From contig JACCIC010000211.1 in NCBI GenBank assembly GCA_018907035.1, positions 517,501 through 581,500 on the forward strand: a DNA stretch of 64,000 nucleotides, written 5' to 3'. This stretch comes from Sycobia sp. Sy_11. Lineage: Eukaryota; Arthropoda; Insecta; Hymenoptera; Epichrysomallidae. Under the pieces are notes generated by a model. That model ran no database searches and was not told the DNA's origin. It saw only the letters and a list, made by a program, of their open reading frames with translations. Each line of letters starts with the position of its first letter. Position 1 is the first letter of the stretch. Below are positions 50,331-63,620 of this stretch, one piece after another. A program made the translations under genes and the position numbers.

Positions 50331-53040
50331 AATTCAGGAATTTGAATAGGATTTGCAAATTTCTTTTTTCGTCGGTTTCTTAGTATCGTTAACCCATTTC
50401 TCGTACAATGAGAGAAATGATATTTTTCATGAAACTGAGAAATCGTATCTTTTTTTCAAAATTATCAATATGAGTATTATTTTCTGCAATAAAATTGTAA
50501 CAATTTTTTTTACTTTTTTTACTTATCCTTCGAAATTTGAAATATTACCAACGGCAAAGAATTTTTTTATTTTCTCAAAAATTACCTTCTAAATTTCTTT
50601 TTGTACGTTGGAACGAAATTTAAATAAATGAACAAAATTATCCAAATGGTAGTTGAAACGCCTTCTTTTTCATTTCCCTGAAATTTGACATTAATTTAAT
50701 ACAACGTGTTTTTTGGATTATGATTTATAAAATTGCTGTTCAGAGTCAAAAGAGCTTATCGAGGATTGAAAATTGTCAAAAATTAGGGTAACTTTAACAA
50801 GTAATGTTGAAATTGTATGATTATCACGTAAATATGTGTTATTAATAAATAATTCAAGTATATGTCTAATTTGTTTTAATTCATGCGTATGAAGAAAACA
50901 ATGCAGTTAAAGGACCAAATATTGAATTAAAAAAGTATTTTCTATGAAAAGAAAATCAAAAGAAATATTCAGAATTGAATTTCATGTTTAAAAAGCATCT
51001 TTTTCAAAATTTTCAAAGAGAGAGTCAAATTGATATCTCGCGAAGATAAATTTTTTTCGCTAAACTTTTGAAAAATTTAATTTTGTAATTTGAAATACAT
51101 CGACATATCAGATTCTTTTAAATAATTTGAATTTTGCGATAATCATGCAGAAGAAAAATAACTTCAAAATTTTATCATTATAAAAAAATTTTGTTTATTT
51201 TTACAAAATCAGGTGGATCAAGTGGCACATAATTCGTACTTTAGATTATGTTCAGTATCTAACAGAAAAATAAAAATTTAAGAAAAAGTCTTTATTATAT
51301 TTCTGTAAGGTGGCAGATTTAATAAAAGATTTAAGTAAAAGTTTAATAAACGTCCTTTTTATAAGAAATTGTTGAATTTAGTGGCATGTTTTGACCATCT
51401 ATATGATTCTAGTCAACTGTATAGCCGATTTACTTCCTTCTTGGAGGCTGAATCATCGAAGGCACCGAAAAGACATCGCGCAAAAATCCCTCCGACAACG
51501 CACGAGAAACATATAAGCTTATTTATTGTAAAAATAAATTACTCCTTAATCGAAAACTGCATATTATCGCGCGTATTTTACGCTTTAAGAAAATAAAATG
51601 TTCTATCGTAATTTCGATTCTAACGTAATAATTTCCGATCCTAATCGCCACACAGGGAAAGAAAAAACGCTAAATACCTCTGCGCACCTTGGCGACATTG
51701 TATCGCTGCGCACGGAACTTCTTAATACCCAATTTACGCGACGCGCGCCAGCGAATCCTCCCGTACTTTGCCGCGCATACCCTGCACATAAATTTCAGTC
51801 GTGCCGAAAAAAAAAATTTGTTCCCCCTCTTGCTCTGTCTCCCTCTCTATCCTTCCCTCTCTCACTCTCACTTCCATTCGCATCTATATTTTCGGAAATT
51901 CGCGAGCGTCCAGATTTCCGCTGTACATAAGAATAGGGTGGTCGGGGCGTCGAGTGGGGGGGGGGGTGGTTGGCGAGAAGCCGCGCGGCACCCCGGCATA
52001 CAGCGACCCGGTTCCTTTAATAAATCCTCCTCGTAACTCCGCATTTGTGCCCGACGGTGATTTTAATTCCCCGGTGGATTCAGCGGCGGTTCGCTCGCGC
52101 GTTAATTCATGATTATTATTAACGACTACGAGGGGTCCACGGCGGACTGGGTCTTAAGTTCTGCCGCTTCTACCTCCCTCTCTCTCTCTCTCTCTATCTC
52201 ACCCTGTCTTGTTCGTACCCCTCACCCTTCTATCTGTATGGATACTCGTTTTTACGATATTTTTTCCATCGACAATAGCTACCCGGCATTGGTTTTTTTT
52301 TTGTATACCACGTAGATTCTGCATCCCTTGTTGGGCATTACGATAATTCTCTCGTTACTTTTGTTAATTCCGAATATCGATGGGACATTGATTTCTTGTT
52401 ATTGCGAGATTATCTTATGAATAAACGATTGGAAAAACTCTGTTTGAAAGGAATTTATTGTTGGATTCGTTCCCATGATTTAAATCATATTTCATTTCAT
52501 CTATATTAGATAAGATATGTGAACCAGTTCACGCTGGTGAAAAGTTATTGCGAATGCACGAGATTTTTAGTATTTTATAGAAACATCTAATAAAATATCT
52601 AATGCAAACGCTCTTAGTAGAGTATTAACTATATTAGGTATAATTAATTGTATTAGCTCTTAGTAAATTATTTATTCTTATTTTATATTAAGTTATCTAG
52701 AGCATCAATCCAACTTTTATTCTAAATTTATTTATGATAATCTACCTAACTAAAAATTATTGTTCTTCTCCTTAATTTCTTGTTGTTTAATCTATTAGTT
52801 AAATTCATTGAAAAATAATTATATTTTCAACATTGCTGGGATTATCTGACATTTTATAAAAAGGAAACAATTCAAATCGTTTAAATTTACTAAAATACTA
52901 GTGCATTAGAAATATAATAATTTCAACAAATACCTTGTCTAGATTAATTTGCAATTTTTTCTTAAATACGAAATCTTAATTTGATTAGAAAAGTTTATTT
53001 AATGATAAAAACAAACATATTAACCGAAATAGACTGAAAG
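50331..53040. other. AT-rich DNA with one small GC-rich patch
   Basis: Strongly AT-rich except at about 51600-52240, where a G11 run (about 51957-51967) and a TC run (about 52177-52195) occur. No gene-like frame. Confidence 0.4.
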
Positions 53041-53058
53041 TCAACTGTATCATCTCCA

Positions 53059-53325
53059 GGAGATTTGAACTTCTGTTCGCACAAGCTGCGAGCACCTTTG
53101 ACCGAAGCAGCCGATAAACGCTGGGAGCAGTTTCTGGAGAACATTGAAGAAATAATCCCAGGCGTGTTTGTATCGTTTACGCAACGTTCGCGGACCGAAC
53201 CTCGTAGCGCGGATCGAAATGATTTGATCGCGTCGTCTTTGATTGTATACGATATACTCTCGATTCCATGGAATATAGAATGGCAGCTTCGAACCATACA
53301 CATTCGACTTTGCTATTGTTTTTGA
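53059..53325 (+). other. Exon-like open stretch of unknown identity
   Basis: A sharply higher-GC block in AT-rich DNA, preceded by a possible acceptor (CATCTCCAG). The frame reads GDLNFCSHKLRAPL, then KRWEQFLENIEEIIPGVFVS, and runs open to a TGA at 53323-53325. The composition is balanced and non-repetitive. I do not recognise the family, there is no obvious start, and no partner exons are visible. It may be an exon of an unseen gene, a decayed gene fragment, or chance; the minus strand is also open here. Confidence 0.2.
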
Positions 53326-53469
53326 TTTGGTATTACGGGGCAAAATGTCTGTGCTAAAATCTGACTTTGTAAACTTTGATTTGTGGTAATGAGTGTATTT
53401 TTCGAGAAAGGTAACAATTCGATGTATGTATAATTGTAAGTAAAATTGTATGTACTTCGGTTAAGGAAG

Positions 53470-53526
53470 CATTATTTTACTTTGGTACACTGTAAAGACT
53501 ATAAGATCGATAAAAATATTTATCAG
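53470..53526 (+). mobile_element. MITE right end (copy F, partial)
   Basis: A CATTATTTTA-like word followed by TGTAAAGACTATAAGATCGA and TAAAAATATTTAT matches the right terminus of the MITE at 24241-24278. I could not find a matching left end, so it is probably truncated. Confidence 0.5.
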
Positions 53527-54493
53527 TTTAATTCAAAGCAGTCGAGGTAAGTTAAGGAATCAGATTAAGCATGCAACAATGCGTCTATATAGCGTTATAC
53601 CTTGATTTTGTTTTATGTTTTTTGTTTACATTATGTTTAATCCATTGAATTCAGCATGTAAATCATTATCTTCATAAATTTTCAACTCACAAATTGATAA
53701 TTTAAAACGTGCCATGAATTCTCTACACGCTAGCTCTCTCCCAAAGCTTATTCATTAAACATCAAAATTACGATAAACTTCCGCTGCAATATAGTTAACG
53801 CAATTAAAATGATAAAGAAAATATACTATGAAAAATAGTTTATTCGGCACTTATTGTGAAATAATCTATGAATTAGTGAGCTGAAGGAAGATTTTGCATG
53901 ACTGTCACACCCGATAGAAGTTATTGATAATGTACACATTCCTTTAGGTAGTGAAATCGCTTAGTATACTATTTTTGCATCTCTTGTACAACGCTTCTAA
54001 TTCATTGTAGTAGGCAGTAAAATTATTAATTATATACCTATTTCTCATACTAATCAGATATTCGAGGAATGTATAATACATGATTAATACTAACGAATTC
54101 TTCAATTTATAATAGAATATTCATTATATCGCGCATTGTATCTACTTACAGTTTACAAATTTCTTTGACAATCTGCGAGAGAAAATATCCAGGCGAATGC
54201 GACAGAATTCGTATACTTAATAATACAGATTCCTTTATAATTATGTAGTTCCAGATTTAAAGCGCGGCTTGTAATCCTTATTCCAAAATTTGAGAAGCTA
54301 AAAGCCCGCGTATTACCGACACCGCGATCGTCTGACCGTACCGGGCGTATTATCTACTGATAACAGTTTCAAACTAAAAGTAACCGGAGGTCGTTAGAAA
54401 ATAACGCAAACCAACGTTAACTGGAACTATGTTGGAATTTTCTAACCATCGCTACACCGGGCCAGTCCAGAAATTGTCCAACAGTAGCTATGT
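53527..54493. other. AT-rich DNA without recognisable gene
   Basis: No coding-like frame or array. Confidence 0.4.
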
Positions 54494-54513
54494 TACACAC
54501 ACACACACACACA

Positions 54514-54542
<29 letters not shown>
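54494..54542. repeat. (CA)n microsatellite
   Basis: A CA array with one AACA interruption. Confidence 0.95.
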
Positions 54543-54546
<4 letters not shown>

Positions 54547-55971
54547 TCGCTCGATCACCTCGCTAAGAGAGTAGTCGTGCGCGCGCGTGCATTCGCCGCG
54601 AGTCGAGTGGGGTCCGGGAACTTCCGAGGCCGGCTCCTGGCTCCCCTGCGAGTTTCCCCTCCTGACGCATAGCGTACTAAGCTGTAACCGATGAGCGCAC
54701 TTGAACATGTAACCTACGGCAGAGGAAGAGAAACGGCGGCGCCCGTATCGTCTCGGCTTCGAGGATCTTGCACGCGCGGATAACCGCGTCGCTCTCCTGC
54801 TCGTCGATCACTTTGGCAGGGGGCAGCGTCACAAAGGCCGTATATATATATATATGTGTGTGTGTATGTACATATACTAACATATACATACACAATTACA
54901 CACGTTGTTTTCTTTACGTCGCAGAGATAATAGCTCGAAGTGGCTGCCAGGTTCGCGGTGTCGAGTCGCGGGAGACAGAAGAGTCCATTAAATTGGACAT
55001 TATTGTTACGGGAGATTAGCGGCGTTGTGCTTCGATCGATGTACGCCGGTGGTGACGGATCAATTCGACTCGTTCGCAGAAGGTACCCGACGTTTTCTCC
55101 TGCCCCAGCAGAATCGAAGTAAGGCCCGATAAATCGAGCCTGACGGATGCTTGGATTTATGACGTTAGCTTTTCGATTTATTATGCATCTCTTCGAGCGC
55201 GCAGTTTTGTTGGTCGCGTCCTCGTCATTGACGAAAGATTCACAAGCGTGCGCCCAACGATCGACGTAACGAGCGATTTACGATCGTGCGCCTATTGGAT
55301 CAGTTGTAGAATATTCGAGCGAGGTAATATATTTAAGTATGCGAAAAAGAAGTGATAGCGTGAATGTGAAATTTAATTTGGCAATGTATAAACGAATGAT
55401 AGGGATAGGAGTGAATGGACAAGTGGCTTTATCGTTAACGTACAATCATTCGAGAATATTGGTACGCAAATGAGAAATATGATAAAATAGATTTACGATA
55501 AAATACTTCGCAATACATGAAACGAATAAGGAATTCTTGGCATGGAAGATTAATGAACGGAAGTTAAAGTTCATCGCAGAAATCATATGAAGTAAATAAT
55601 TGAAATTCTGAAATTATATATTTCTAAAAATTTAAGTACAACTATTGTATATTTTCTTCCGATCATAAATATTTCTAATCGTTCTTTCAATTACCAGTCG
55701 CCCAGATACTAAGCTTCTGTAAATAAAAAATCGACAACGATAACGGCGCATCTAAGCATCTTCTCAAATTTCGCGAGTAATCATTCGCATGCACGCATTG
55801 CACGAATTTCTAATATTTTACGTGCTTGGAGGAATGACGCTTATGGAGCCGCCTTAATTTATGCATTAACCGCTGATCACAGTCGATATTTCAGGGCTCT
55901 GTATGTTTTAGATTTCAATAAAGGCGAGCCCCCCGCCCCTTCCGTCAATCTACTTTAAACGGGCCTTCTCA

Positions 55972-55973
<2 letters not shown>
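54543..55973. other. Intergenic DNA without recognisable gene
   Basis: CpG-containing at 54.55-55.3 kb, with a TA/GT run at about 54841-54866, then AT-rich. No supported gene. Confidence 0.4.

Positions 55974-56015
<42 letters not shown>
55974..56015. repeat. (TA)n microsatellite
   Basis: About 42 bases of uninterrupted TA. Confidence 0.95.
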
Positions 56016-56021
<6 letters not shown>

Positions 56022-56298
56022 CTGGCGGCGGAAGAGCACGGCCGTTACCCGACGGAAAGCTCTCAATTTGTAATTCAATCAAACTCATCTCTTTCCCGGG
56101 CAAATCAATTACCCCCCTCGAGCGTCATCCTCGATCGTAACGGGCGAGCTCTCCACGCCTTTTTAATTTCCGAATCCAACCCCTTTATATCGCTTCTTCC
56201 TCCTCCCTTTTGCCCCAGCCCCTTTACCTCGAAAGCCGATGCATTTACATGAGAAAGAACGACGCAAGAAGAATATCACCTGAGCAGTCGCTCGCGCG

Positions 56299-56301
<3 letters not shown>

Positions 56302-56337
<36 letters not shown>

Positions 56338-56439
56338 CGATCGCGAAGTGAGGAAATACGATAGGTATGAAGAACGAAAGGGAGAAGGAGATGAAGAAAA
56401 GCGACGAAATCAATTTGTTAGTCAAATGGCGGACGAGAC

Positions 56440-56485
<46 letters not shown>
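56302..56485. repeat. Facing TC and GA tracts
   Basis: TC array at 56302-56335 and GA array at about 56446-56485, roughly 110 bases apart. The arms are complementary. The intervening DNA is purine-rich. Confidence 0.9.
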
Positions 56486-56488
<3 letters not shown>

Positions 56489-57090
56489 CACGCGCCTTCT
56501 ATACACATACGTATACATATAAATATGTATATGAAGGAACCCGGACACATTGCCAGGTTTGAAAAATATCGTCGAGCAAAAAGAGAAGCGAAGAGCGATG
56601 GAGATGGCAGCGAGCCGACCAAGAGAGCAAACGTGCGCCTCCTCGGAATGATAAATCTTTACCCCCGGAGTTTTTAGCGCAATCGAATAAGAGGACTGCC
56701 ACCGCGCCATCCCCTCCAACTTCAACGGCTTTCATCGAACCGTGCATAATGTTAAGCGGGACATCATGTGCGTGCATTTATATATACACGCGCACATACA
56801 CACTGGCATATATATATATATATAGATGAGGAGAGAAAATCTGCTCTCGCTGCGAGATGCGAGAATCAATCGTCCGTGAAATCTCGAGGTGTATAATGCG
56901 AGTTTATTATATAGCCGAGCCTCGATCTGACTTTAGATCTTATCCTAGCGCCAGAGGCAGGAGTGAGGGGCAGGGGGGCACGCGTTCATAGGGGTCCGTT
57001 TTTTTTTCTCGCGTGTGTGGCTTTTATACAAATGAGCCGTCTCAGCGACCATATATCGATTTGTCCGCTCTTGCCATATGACCAGTGGTC
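56486..57090. other. Mixed DNA without recognisable gene
   Basis: Short TA run at about 56809-56824 and a poly-T at 56999-57007. Nothing else supported. Confidence 0.4.
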
Positions 57091-57102
57091 TCTCTGTCTC
57101 TG

Positions 57103-57165
<63 letters not shown>

Positions 57166-57221
57166 TTATATATCTATATATATATATATATATCTATATA
57201 TATCTATATATATATATATAT
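57091..57221. repeat. Compound (TC)n-(TA)n repeat with TATC units
   Basis: A TC-rich array (57091-57119), a TA array (57120-57162) and further TA blocks containing ATCTATAT and TAAATT words to 57221. Confidence 0.94.
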
Positions 57222-57599
57222 AAATTTATAAACAGGATGACGACTTTATTATCGGCCGTTATATTGATTCGCTTTGCACTATTTTATTTTTTTAGGTCGC
57301 CCATATTTATATACACATGCGCATATACAATGGCAGGCAATTTATTTCGGTAAGCTTTTGCCGGGGAGACAGCGGCCGACTTGTGATGCATTTCTATATT
57401 TCCGGTTCGGGTCGATTTAGCAGGGAGTAAAATTTATTCGCGAATGCTATATAAATTGCTAGAAATCTGTATCGGAGGCCCCGATACTGCTCCGTCATTT
57501 TTTTCTTCACTTTGTTAATGGGACACGAGCCGTTTGAAAACTTTCTCTTTGTTCTTTGTCGTTGTCGCAGTTCTCCAATGAAAAACAAAGGAATTTAAT

Positions 57600-57735
57600 T
57601 AATAAATATTTTTATCGGTCTTACAGTCTTTATAATATAACATAGTAGCCAAAATAATGACAGTCAGACTGTCTTTGTTTATATTCACTCCCGAAGAATC
57701 TATAATAAAACTCATTACTACAATAAATTCTATGA
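57600..57735 (-). mobile_element. MITE copy B, truncated
   Basis: Starts TAATAAATATTTTTATCGGT then CTTACAGTCTTTATAAT. It continues with GCCAAAATAATGACAGTCAG and CTTTGTTTATATTCACTCCC, which is the reverse complement of the right half of the copy at 24070-24278. Similarity fades after about 57735 into an (AAAT)n-like A-rich stretch, and I see no second inverted repeat. Confidence 0.75.
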
Positions 57736-59325
57736 AAAATTACAAATTAAAAATAAAAATAAATTAATAATAATATAAAAATAAAATAATAAATAAAATA
57801 AAAATAATAAAAATAATATTCTATGTTAGTAAAGGACAACCTCATTGCCCCGACCACCTTAAATTTAAATTTAATTTTATTAATTGAATTCCGAAAAGTC
57901 GATATACGTACAATTTTGAATTCTAATTTTAGTATTCACCTTTTGCTGCTTTCTTCGTTCATTAATTATTATTAGCATATGCTATTTTTATTTATTTTCA
58001 TGTTTAAATTCCAGCTTGAATTGGCGGGTTCTCTTCAATAAAAACATAATGTGAATAAGAAAAATAGGAATTCTTTTATTTATGTATCTAGTAAGCAATT
58101 ATTAAAAAAATCTTAAAATATCTTAAAATTCTGATCCAATCCGAACCCATTGTCAAACGAGAAATAATTTTATCGATAATTGGTTTAAATATGACTATAA
58201 TTTAAAGATATTTTGAGTTGGTTTCGATTTTAAAAGAACGAAATGATTTCTTCTTAATGTTATGGGCACATTCTTGTAAAATTTGCTATAATTCATATAG
58301 ATTAATAGGATTCCGTAATAAGCAATATTCGGCTTATCCGAAAATAAGCCGGGAGTGACGAAAGGAGAGGAAAGGAAAATCTTGTTATTTAAATTGAATT
58401 AAAACGAATTAGAAATCGCGCGGATGTACTATTAAATAACAAACGTTACTTGATTGTGTATTTAATGCATTATTATTAATACTGCCCAAATATTTATGGA
58501 GAATACTATTATGCTATACATATTTCAGAACCTCTATAAGCTCTCAGCATAGACATAATCGAGAAGCGGAAACTTATGTGCGTTATTGAAAAAATAAAAA
58601 AGAAACCGAAGGATATGTCGCTCGCTGACAATTATGATAAATTGTCATTTAAATCCGATTAATAGGGACTTTGTAGCGCGATAAATCATAAAATATCAAT
58701 GCGTAAACTTTCGCAACAACGTCTGATGGCACTTTACGACCAGAACCGCGTCTCGTCGATCAATTTGTGAAAAACTTAATATGAATAACTGGGCAAGCCG
58801 TAAATGTAGAATTTCAATGTGCCCGATATTTCTTAAAAATTCGAGACTTTCGGCCTTTATTAAAAACACAACGAAACAGCCACCGATTTATTGAATAATC
58901 CGCTTACATACGAAGTAAATCCATAATTTCCATCATAAATTTCTCCGTTCAGCCCTGACAATCGGGCGCAAAAGTAACGTATACGCGTTCGCAGAAACGG
59001 GGCCGACTTAAAAGGAAGGAATATAAATGAAAAAGAAAGAAACTAAAAAAAAAAGAAAACAAAACGTTCGAAATCACATCCAGCTTAATCCTGCGTGCCG
59101 TATATGCCTCTTATACCTCGTATACACCCGACAATTGCCTCTCTCATATTCATATATATATATATATATAACCGTTGACCGTACACTCGCGTATACGTAC
59201 ACAAAGCGCGCACTCGCATCAGCGTTGGAGCGCGTGCACAATGCCTTTCGAGTTATAAAGTCACTGTGACGCAATTTGTATACCGATGCTGTGTCCCTGT
59301 TGCGGGACAATCACTACGGTGGGAT

Positions 59326-59330
<5 letters not shown>
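57736..59330. other. AT-rich DNA without recognisable gene
   Basis: Begins with an AAATAATA-type simple stretch (to about 57825). It then has no coding-like frame. A short TA run lies at 59153-59170. Confidence 0.4.
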
Positions 59331-59402
<72 letters not shown>

Positions 59403-59557
59403 ATCAGCGAACTCGTGTTTGGCATATATAATACGCACGTATACGCACAGTAGAGTCGCTCGCTCGCCAGCTCGGTTAAATCCCTTTCCGCGGTCGAGTA
59501 CGGGACAAAGGGATAACGCTCGCGCATAGTACGTCGGTATACATACACACACACACA

Positions 59558-59602
<45 letters not shown>
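59331..59602. repeat. Cluster of (TA)n arrays
   Basis: TA arrays at about 59331-59367, 59370-59400 and 59561-59602, with a short CA run just before the last. Confidence 0.93.
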
Positions 59603-59607
<5 letters not shown>

Positions 59608-59681
59608 TGCGTGGGCGATAATACGCGCGCGAGAGCCGTGGCGCGGGGGCGAATATAAGGACGAAGAACGCGGTTGCGCTT

Positions 59682-59695
59682 GGGGGGGGGGGGGG
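59682..59695. repeat. G14 homopolymer
   Basis: A run of about 14 consecutive G in CpG-rich DNA. Long G mononucleotide runs are rare and prone to sequencing error. Confidence 0.85.
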
Positions 59696-61106
59696 AGCTC
59701 GCGAGCGGTCGACAGCGATTCTCGAAGCTGTTAAGAGATTTTGATTAATGAACACTTGTGCGCGACTGCGGGGTTTAATATCGGCGACTCAGTCTGGGGG
59801 CGAGATTCGGCAGGGTTTTCTCGCGGCCGTAAAAAAGTATTTCGGAATGTTAAAGTCGCCACATTACGACACGGTTGTATGGGTTTATGTCTGAAAAAGC
59901 AATATTTCATGTAACTAAAGCTCTTAAAAAAAAAAGAAAAAAGAATAAAATGAACAATGCCGTTCTCGGAGTAGGGATTCATTGAAGACTCGGAAAGTAG
60001 ACAATGCGAGCGTTAAAAATTACTTTATTAAAGTTTTTTTAGAAAATTTGAATTATACGAAAATAGCGAGTACGAAAGTTTATGTATGTTGAAGAATTTC
60101 AGAATTTTCTCCCCGATCTGTCTATTTAAAGCAATTCAGATAGGATTAAATAAGTTGCCTGAGTATTTTTTATAACACATAAAACTATTTAGATATTTCT
60201 TTTGTTCCAAACATTTAACATTATTTGTTATTTAATAATCACGAGCTGTTAACAGAAACTACGAAGTTATTAGTAGATTGCGTTATAATAAATACTGCTT
60301 TTTTTTCGAAAAAATGCTTCAATCAGTAGGCTTTGGATTTCATTAACTGTCTTGCTCCAGTTGATATGCACTGGCAAGAAATTTTAAAACATTTTTAAGA
60401 TTTTTATGCATATTGTATACGTATATATAATATTAGCATAAACAAGCCAATTAAAATGCTAAGTAACTTTAATTTAATCACATGAGACTATAAGATAGTG
60501 GTGACATGTTCCAACCTGTGATTATTTCAATTTATCGATTGATCCAGTAATTGAAGTATAAAATTATGATTCTTCTTCCGCCGTTTAAGATCGATTATTG
60601 TAAGCCATTTTCAGGATATAATTTATGAACGATGAAATTAAATCATTGTAAATTGTACAAATTTCACTTAAATATATTCAATGAAACATGCAGTAAACAA
60701 TTAATTAATTTAATATTCAATTCTACGCTGTACCGAAAATTTTGCGTAGCATTGCGTTATTGTCTAAGAAATAAAAAAAAAAGATAAAACACTTTCGACT
60801 TCACCAAATAAATGATATAACCATTCAATGACACTGATGACACTGATGGCTTTGATCGTATTTACAAAGTTTAGCATTGATCCGTTCGATAATGGGAGTG
60901 GAAGTAGACGTAAACGTTTAGATATTTACAAAGTTGTACGATCCCATCCAGCAGATCGCGGAATGTTAGAATTAGACGGAGAGGGGGGAGGGGATGTTAA
61001 AGAAGAGCCTCCGTACGCGGCATACGGTTAGCGAGCGAAATCCCCCGGTTTATATAAAGCTCGCCCATTGAAATTCTGTGGAGGAAACGTGACTCACGTT
61101 TTCTTT

Positions 61107-61114
<8 letters not shown>
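59696..61114. other. Mostly AT-rich DNA without recognisable gene
   Basis: No coding-like frame. A small 9-bp tandem repeat (ATGACACTG) occurs at about 60828-60848. Confidence 0.4.

Positions 61115-61167
<53 letters not shown>
61115..61167. repeat. (TC)n microsatellite
   Basis: About 53 bases of uninterrupted TC at the left edge of a GC-rich island. Confidence 0.96.
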
Positions 61168-61171
<4 letters not shown>

Positions 61172-61660
61172 ATCCCTTGTCCTTTTGGAACCGCAGCGTT
61201 TCACCGCGTCGCGCGGCCGCTTAGCGTTTCGACCACCTCCTCGCCCCGACAATCGGATGAATAATCCTCGCATCCCGAGGCTCGCACGTATGCATGTGTA
61301 GTCTCCACCTAGAGAACTTCTTCCCCCCCCCCGCTTTCCCCGTACTCGTCCAAGTTTACTTTTTCGCCGCTCGGTCCCTCATCCTCTCGCTGTATTCGCC
61401 CGTGATTATTAACCCCTTTCGCTGGGTGGCAGGCGTTGCGGGAGGGGGTCGCGCCACTGGAGCTCCGCCAACTGGCCTACTTCCGGCCCGAGCCAAACGA
61501 GCCTGTCCATGAAGGGTTACACGGTTGCCTCGCCCTCCCCCCTCCCCGCCCTAGTAGCGGGTCCACGAATTTATAAGGATAGTATACACATGCCTCCCCC
61601 CCCCACCTCTGTCTGTTTCCCGCCCCACGGACACGCGCCACGTTCAGCGCTGAGAGCGAT
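61168..61660. other. GC-rich island
   Basis: CpG-dense, with C-runs at about 61323-61331 and 61595-61604. No gene recognised. Confidence 0.4.
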
Positions 61661-61676
61661 ACACGAAGTATATAAT

Positions 61677-61692
61677 TATATATATATATATC

Positions 61693-61724
<32 letters not shown>

Positions 61725-61746
61725 CGCCTGCGCGCGTGCGTGTGTG
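61677..61746. repeat. Compound (TA)n-(GT)n repeat
   Basis: A short TA run leads into a GT array (about 61692-61720) and a GT/GC-rich tail. Confidence 0.93.
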
Positions 61747-62824
61747 TATAATTAAAGAGAATCATAGGATCGGACGGAACGGCGTTGGAGTTGATTATGG
61801 TCCCTGCTTCCGAGGAGATAATGATTTTCCTATAAATAATTCGCCAAAAGCTGTTAAGTTTTATATATCTAATTTTTCCTGCAATTACTTAATTTGTACA
61901 TGACAAACAAATGAACATAATTAATTCATTTCGTGTTTTTCCCCCGATTGTTTTCCATGTCAGCCACACACATAAAATAGGTACTGTATTATGAATGTTG
62001 AATAATTTGAAAATAGAATAATTAGAGGCTCAGCAGATGGATTAAGGTAAAATAAACGATTAAATATAAATAATTGTTTTTTCTTTCTTATACAATTTTT
62101 AATTTACTTATAATAAAATTATTTAAATATAATTATTTACAGTACAACATTAATTTTCAGTTTTTATTTGTTTATTCAAAATAGTCGAATTCGTTTTAGC
62201 TTTTCGGTCGCCATTGTACGTCCGTCCTGCCGAACGTCATCATTAAAAAAAGTCTGCTTTTGAAGAAAAAATATGTTACACCTACGTACAATGTGAAATG
62301 TAAATATATATAAATTAATATCATATAGAATTTCTGTAATAATACTTACCAAATCACTATGAAAAACTATAAACAATCAGAATCTTATCGTATAAATTTC
62401 TACATATGCAATCAACTACCCTGCATTTTCCATTCGTGTCAACCTTATTTTTATTGCCATATGTATTTAAGAATTTGACTCTCCTCTTTTCTTCTTATTC
62501 GTTTCATTTATCTAACTAACTTTCTTGATATTATTTGATTCGAACTACAAAAAAGATAAAAAAAGTTGTTCTCAATACATATTTCTTGCTCGTTCCAGAA
62601 ATTTTGATCGATTCCTTTTAAATTAAGACGTACCAAAAGTATCAATCAATGCCGATCCACTCTCTTATAAGAAATCTAAGAAACAGATTTGAACTTCTTT
62701 ACAAAAATACACGCAGTGACAATCCACAAAAATACGTAACGATACATGTAAGGAAACTGCTCTATAGATACGTCAAAAACTAAAAAAAGAAAGTGAGCTT
62801 GCTCAACCATAAAATTTAAAAATA
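61747..62824. other. AT-rich DNA without recognisable gene
   Basis: No coding-like frame or repeat of note. Confidence 0.4.
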
Positions 62825-62892
62825 CAGACACACACACAGACACACATAGACACACACATACACACATACACACGCGCACACACACACACACA
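62825..62892. repeat. Imperfect (CA)n array
   Basis: CA units interrupted by GACA and TACA words; an old, degenerating array. Confidence 0.92.
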
Positions 62893-63253
62893 GACGAACG
62901 CATTTCTCAAACACCCTGGTCTCCTTACACGCTTTCCCGCAGATCGAGAGCGGCAACTTTCACCCCCACCTCTGATATTCGACCTATTATTGTGCACATC
63001 TCGCACTCGCGCGCAACATCACACGTCAATCAGCTTATATTTATATCGGATTGAGGTGGCATCTCGGCCGTCGCGTCGTCACCTTCATTGTAAACGCATG
63101 GCCAATCGATTGTCCGACGAGCGCGAGCGTACATTATATGCTATATATATATATATATATATAACCCAGGACACGCGCGGTCTTTTTGTTCGCCACGCCG
63201 CGCCGCCACTGCCGCCGCATATAATACTTACGTGTGTTGCGCGATTTGCGGTA

Positions 63254-63257
<4 letters not shown>

Positions 63258-63304
<47 letters not shown>
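63258..63304. repeat. (TA)n microsatellite
   Basis: About 47 bases of uninterrupted TA. A shorter one lies at 63141-63162. Confidence 0.95.
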
Positions 63305-63306
<2 letters not shown>

Positions 63307-63558
63307 CGAGGGGGCGCATTGTATAGGCGCGTGCCCGTCGCAGCTGCGAAAGCCACCCTGTATCCTTTCTCCTCTTTATTTCTCCTATATATATGCGCGC
63401 GCGCGCGCGCGTGTTCGTGCCTATGCGTTTGCGCGAGTTTGCCCGACTAGCTCTCTGTCTATAATATGTCGTCGTCCCCCTACGTTCTGCCCGTCTCCTT
63501 TTCTCGTTTTCGCGCCGCTCAGGGCGGAACGAATTCATTTTCTTCTTTCCGCTACAAA

Positions 63559-63561
<3 letters not shown>

Positions 63562-63616
<55 letters not shown>
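63562..63616. repeat. (TA)n microsatellite
   Basis: About 55 bases of uninterrupted TA. It explains the long Tyr-Ile frames here. Confidence 0.96.

Positions 63617-63620
<4 letters not shown>

Noticed and set aside
62825..62892. Possible CRISPR-like or spaced repeat
   Set aside because: It is an imperfect CA dinucleotide array with no spacer/repeat periodicity, and the genome is eukaryotic.
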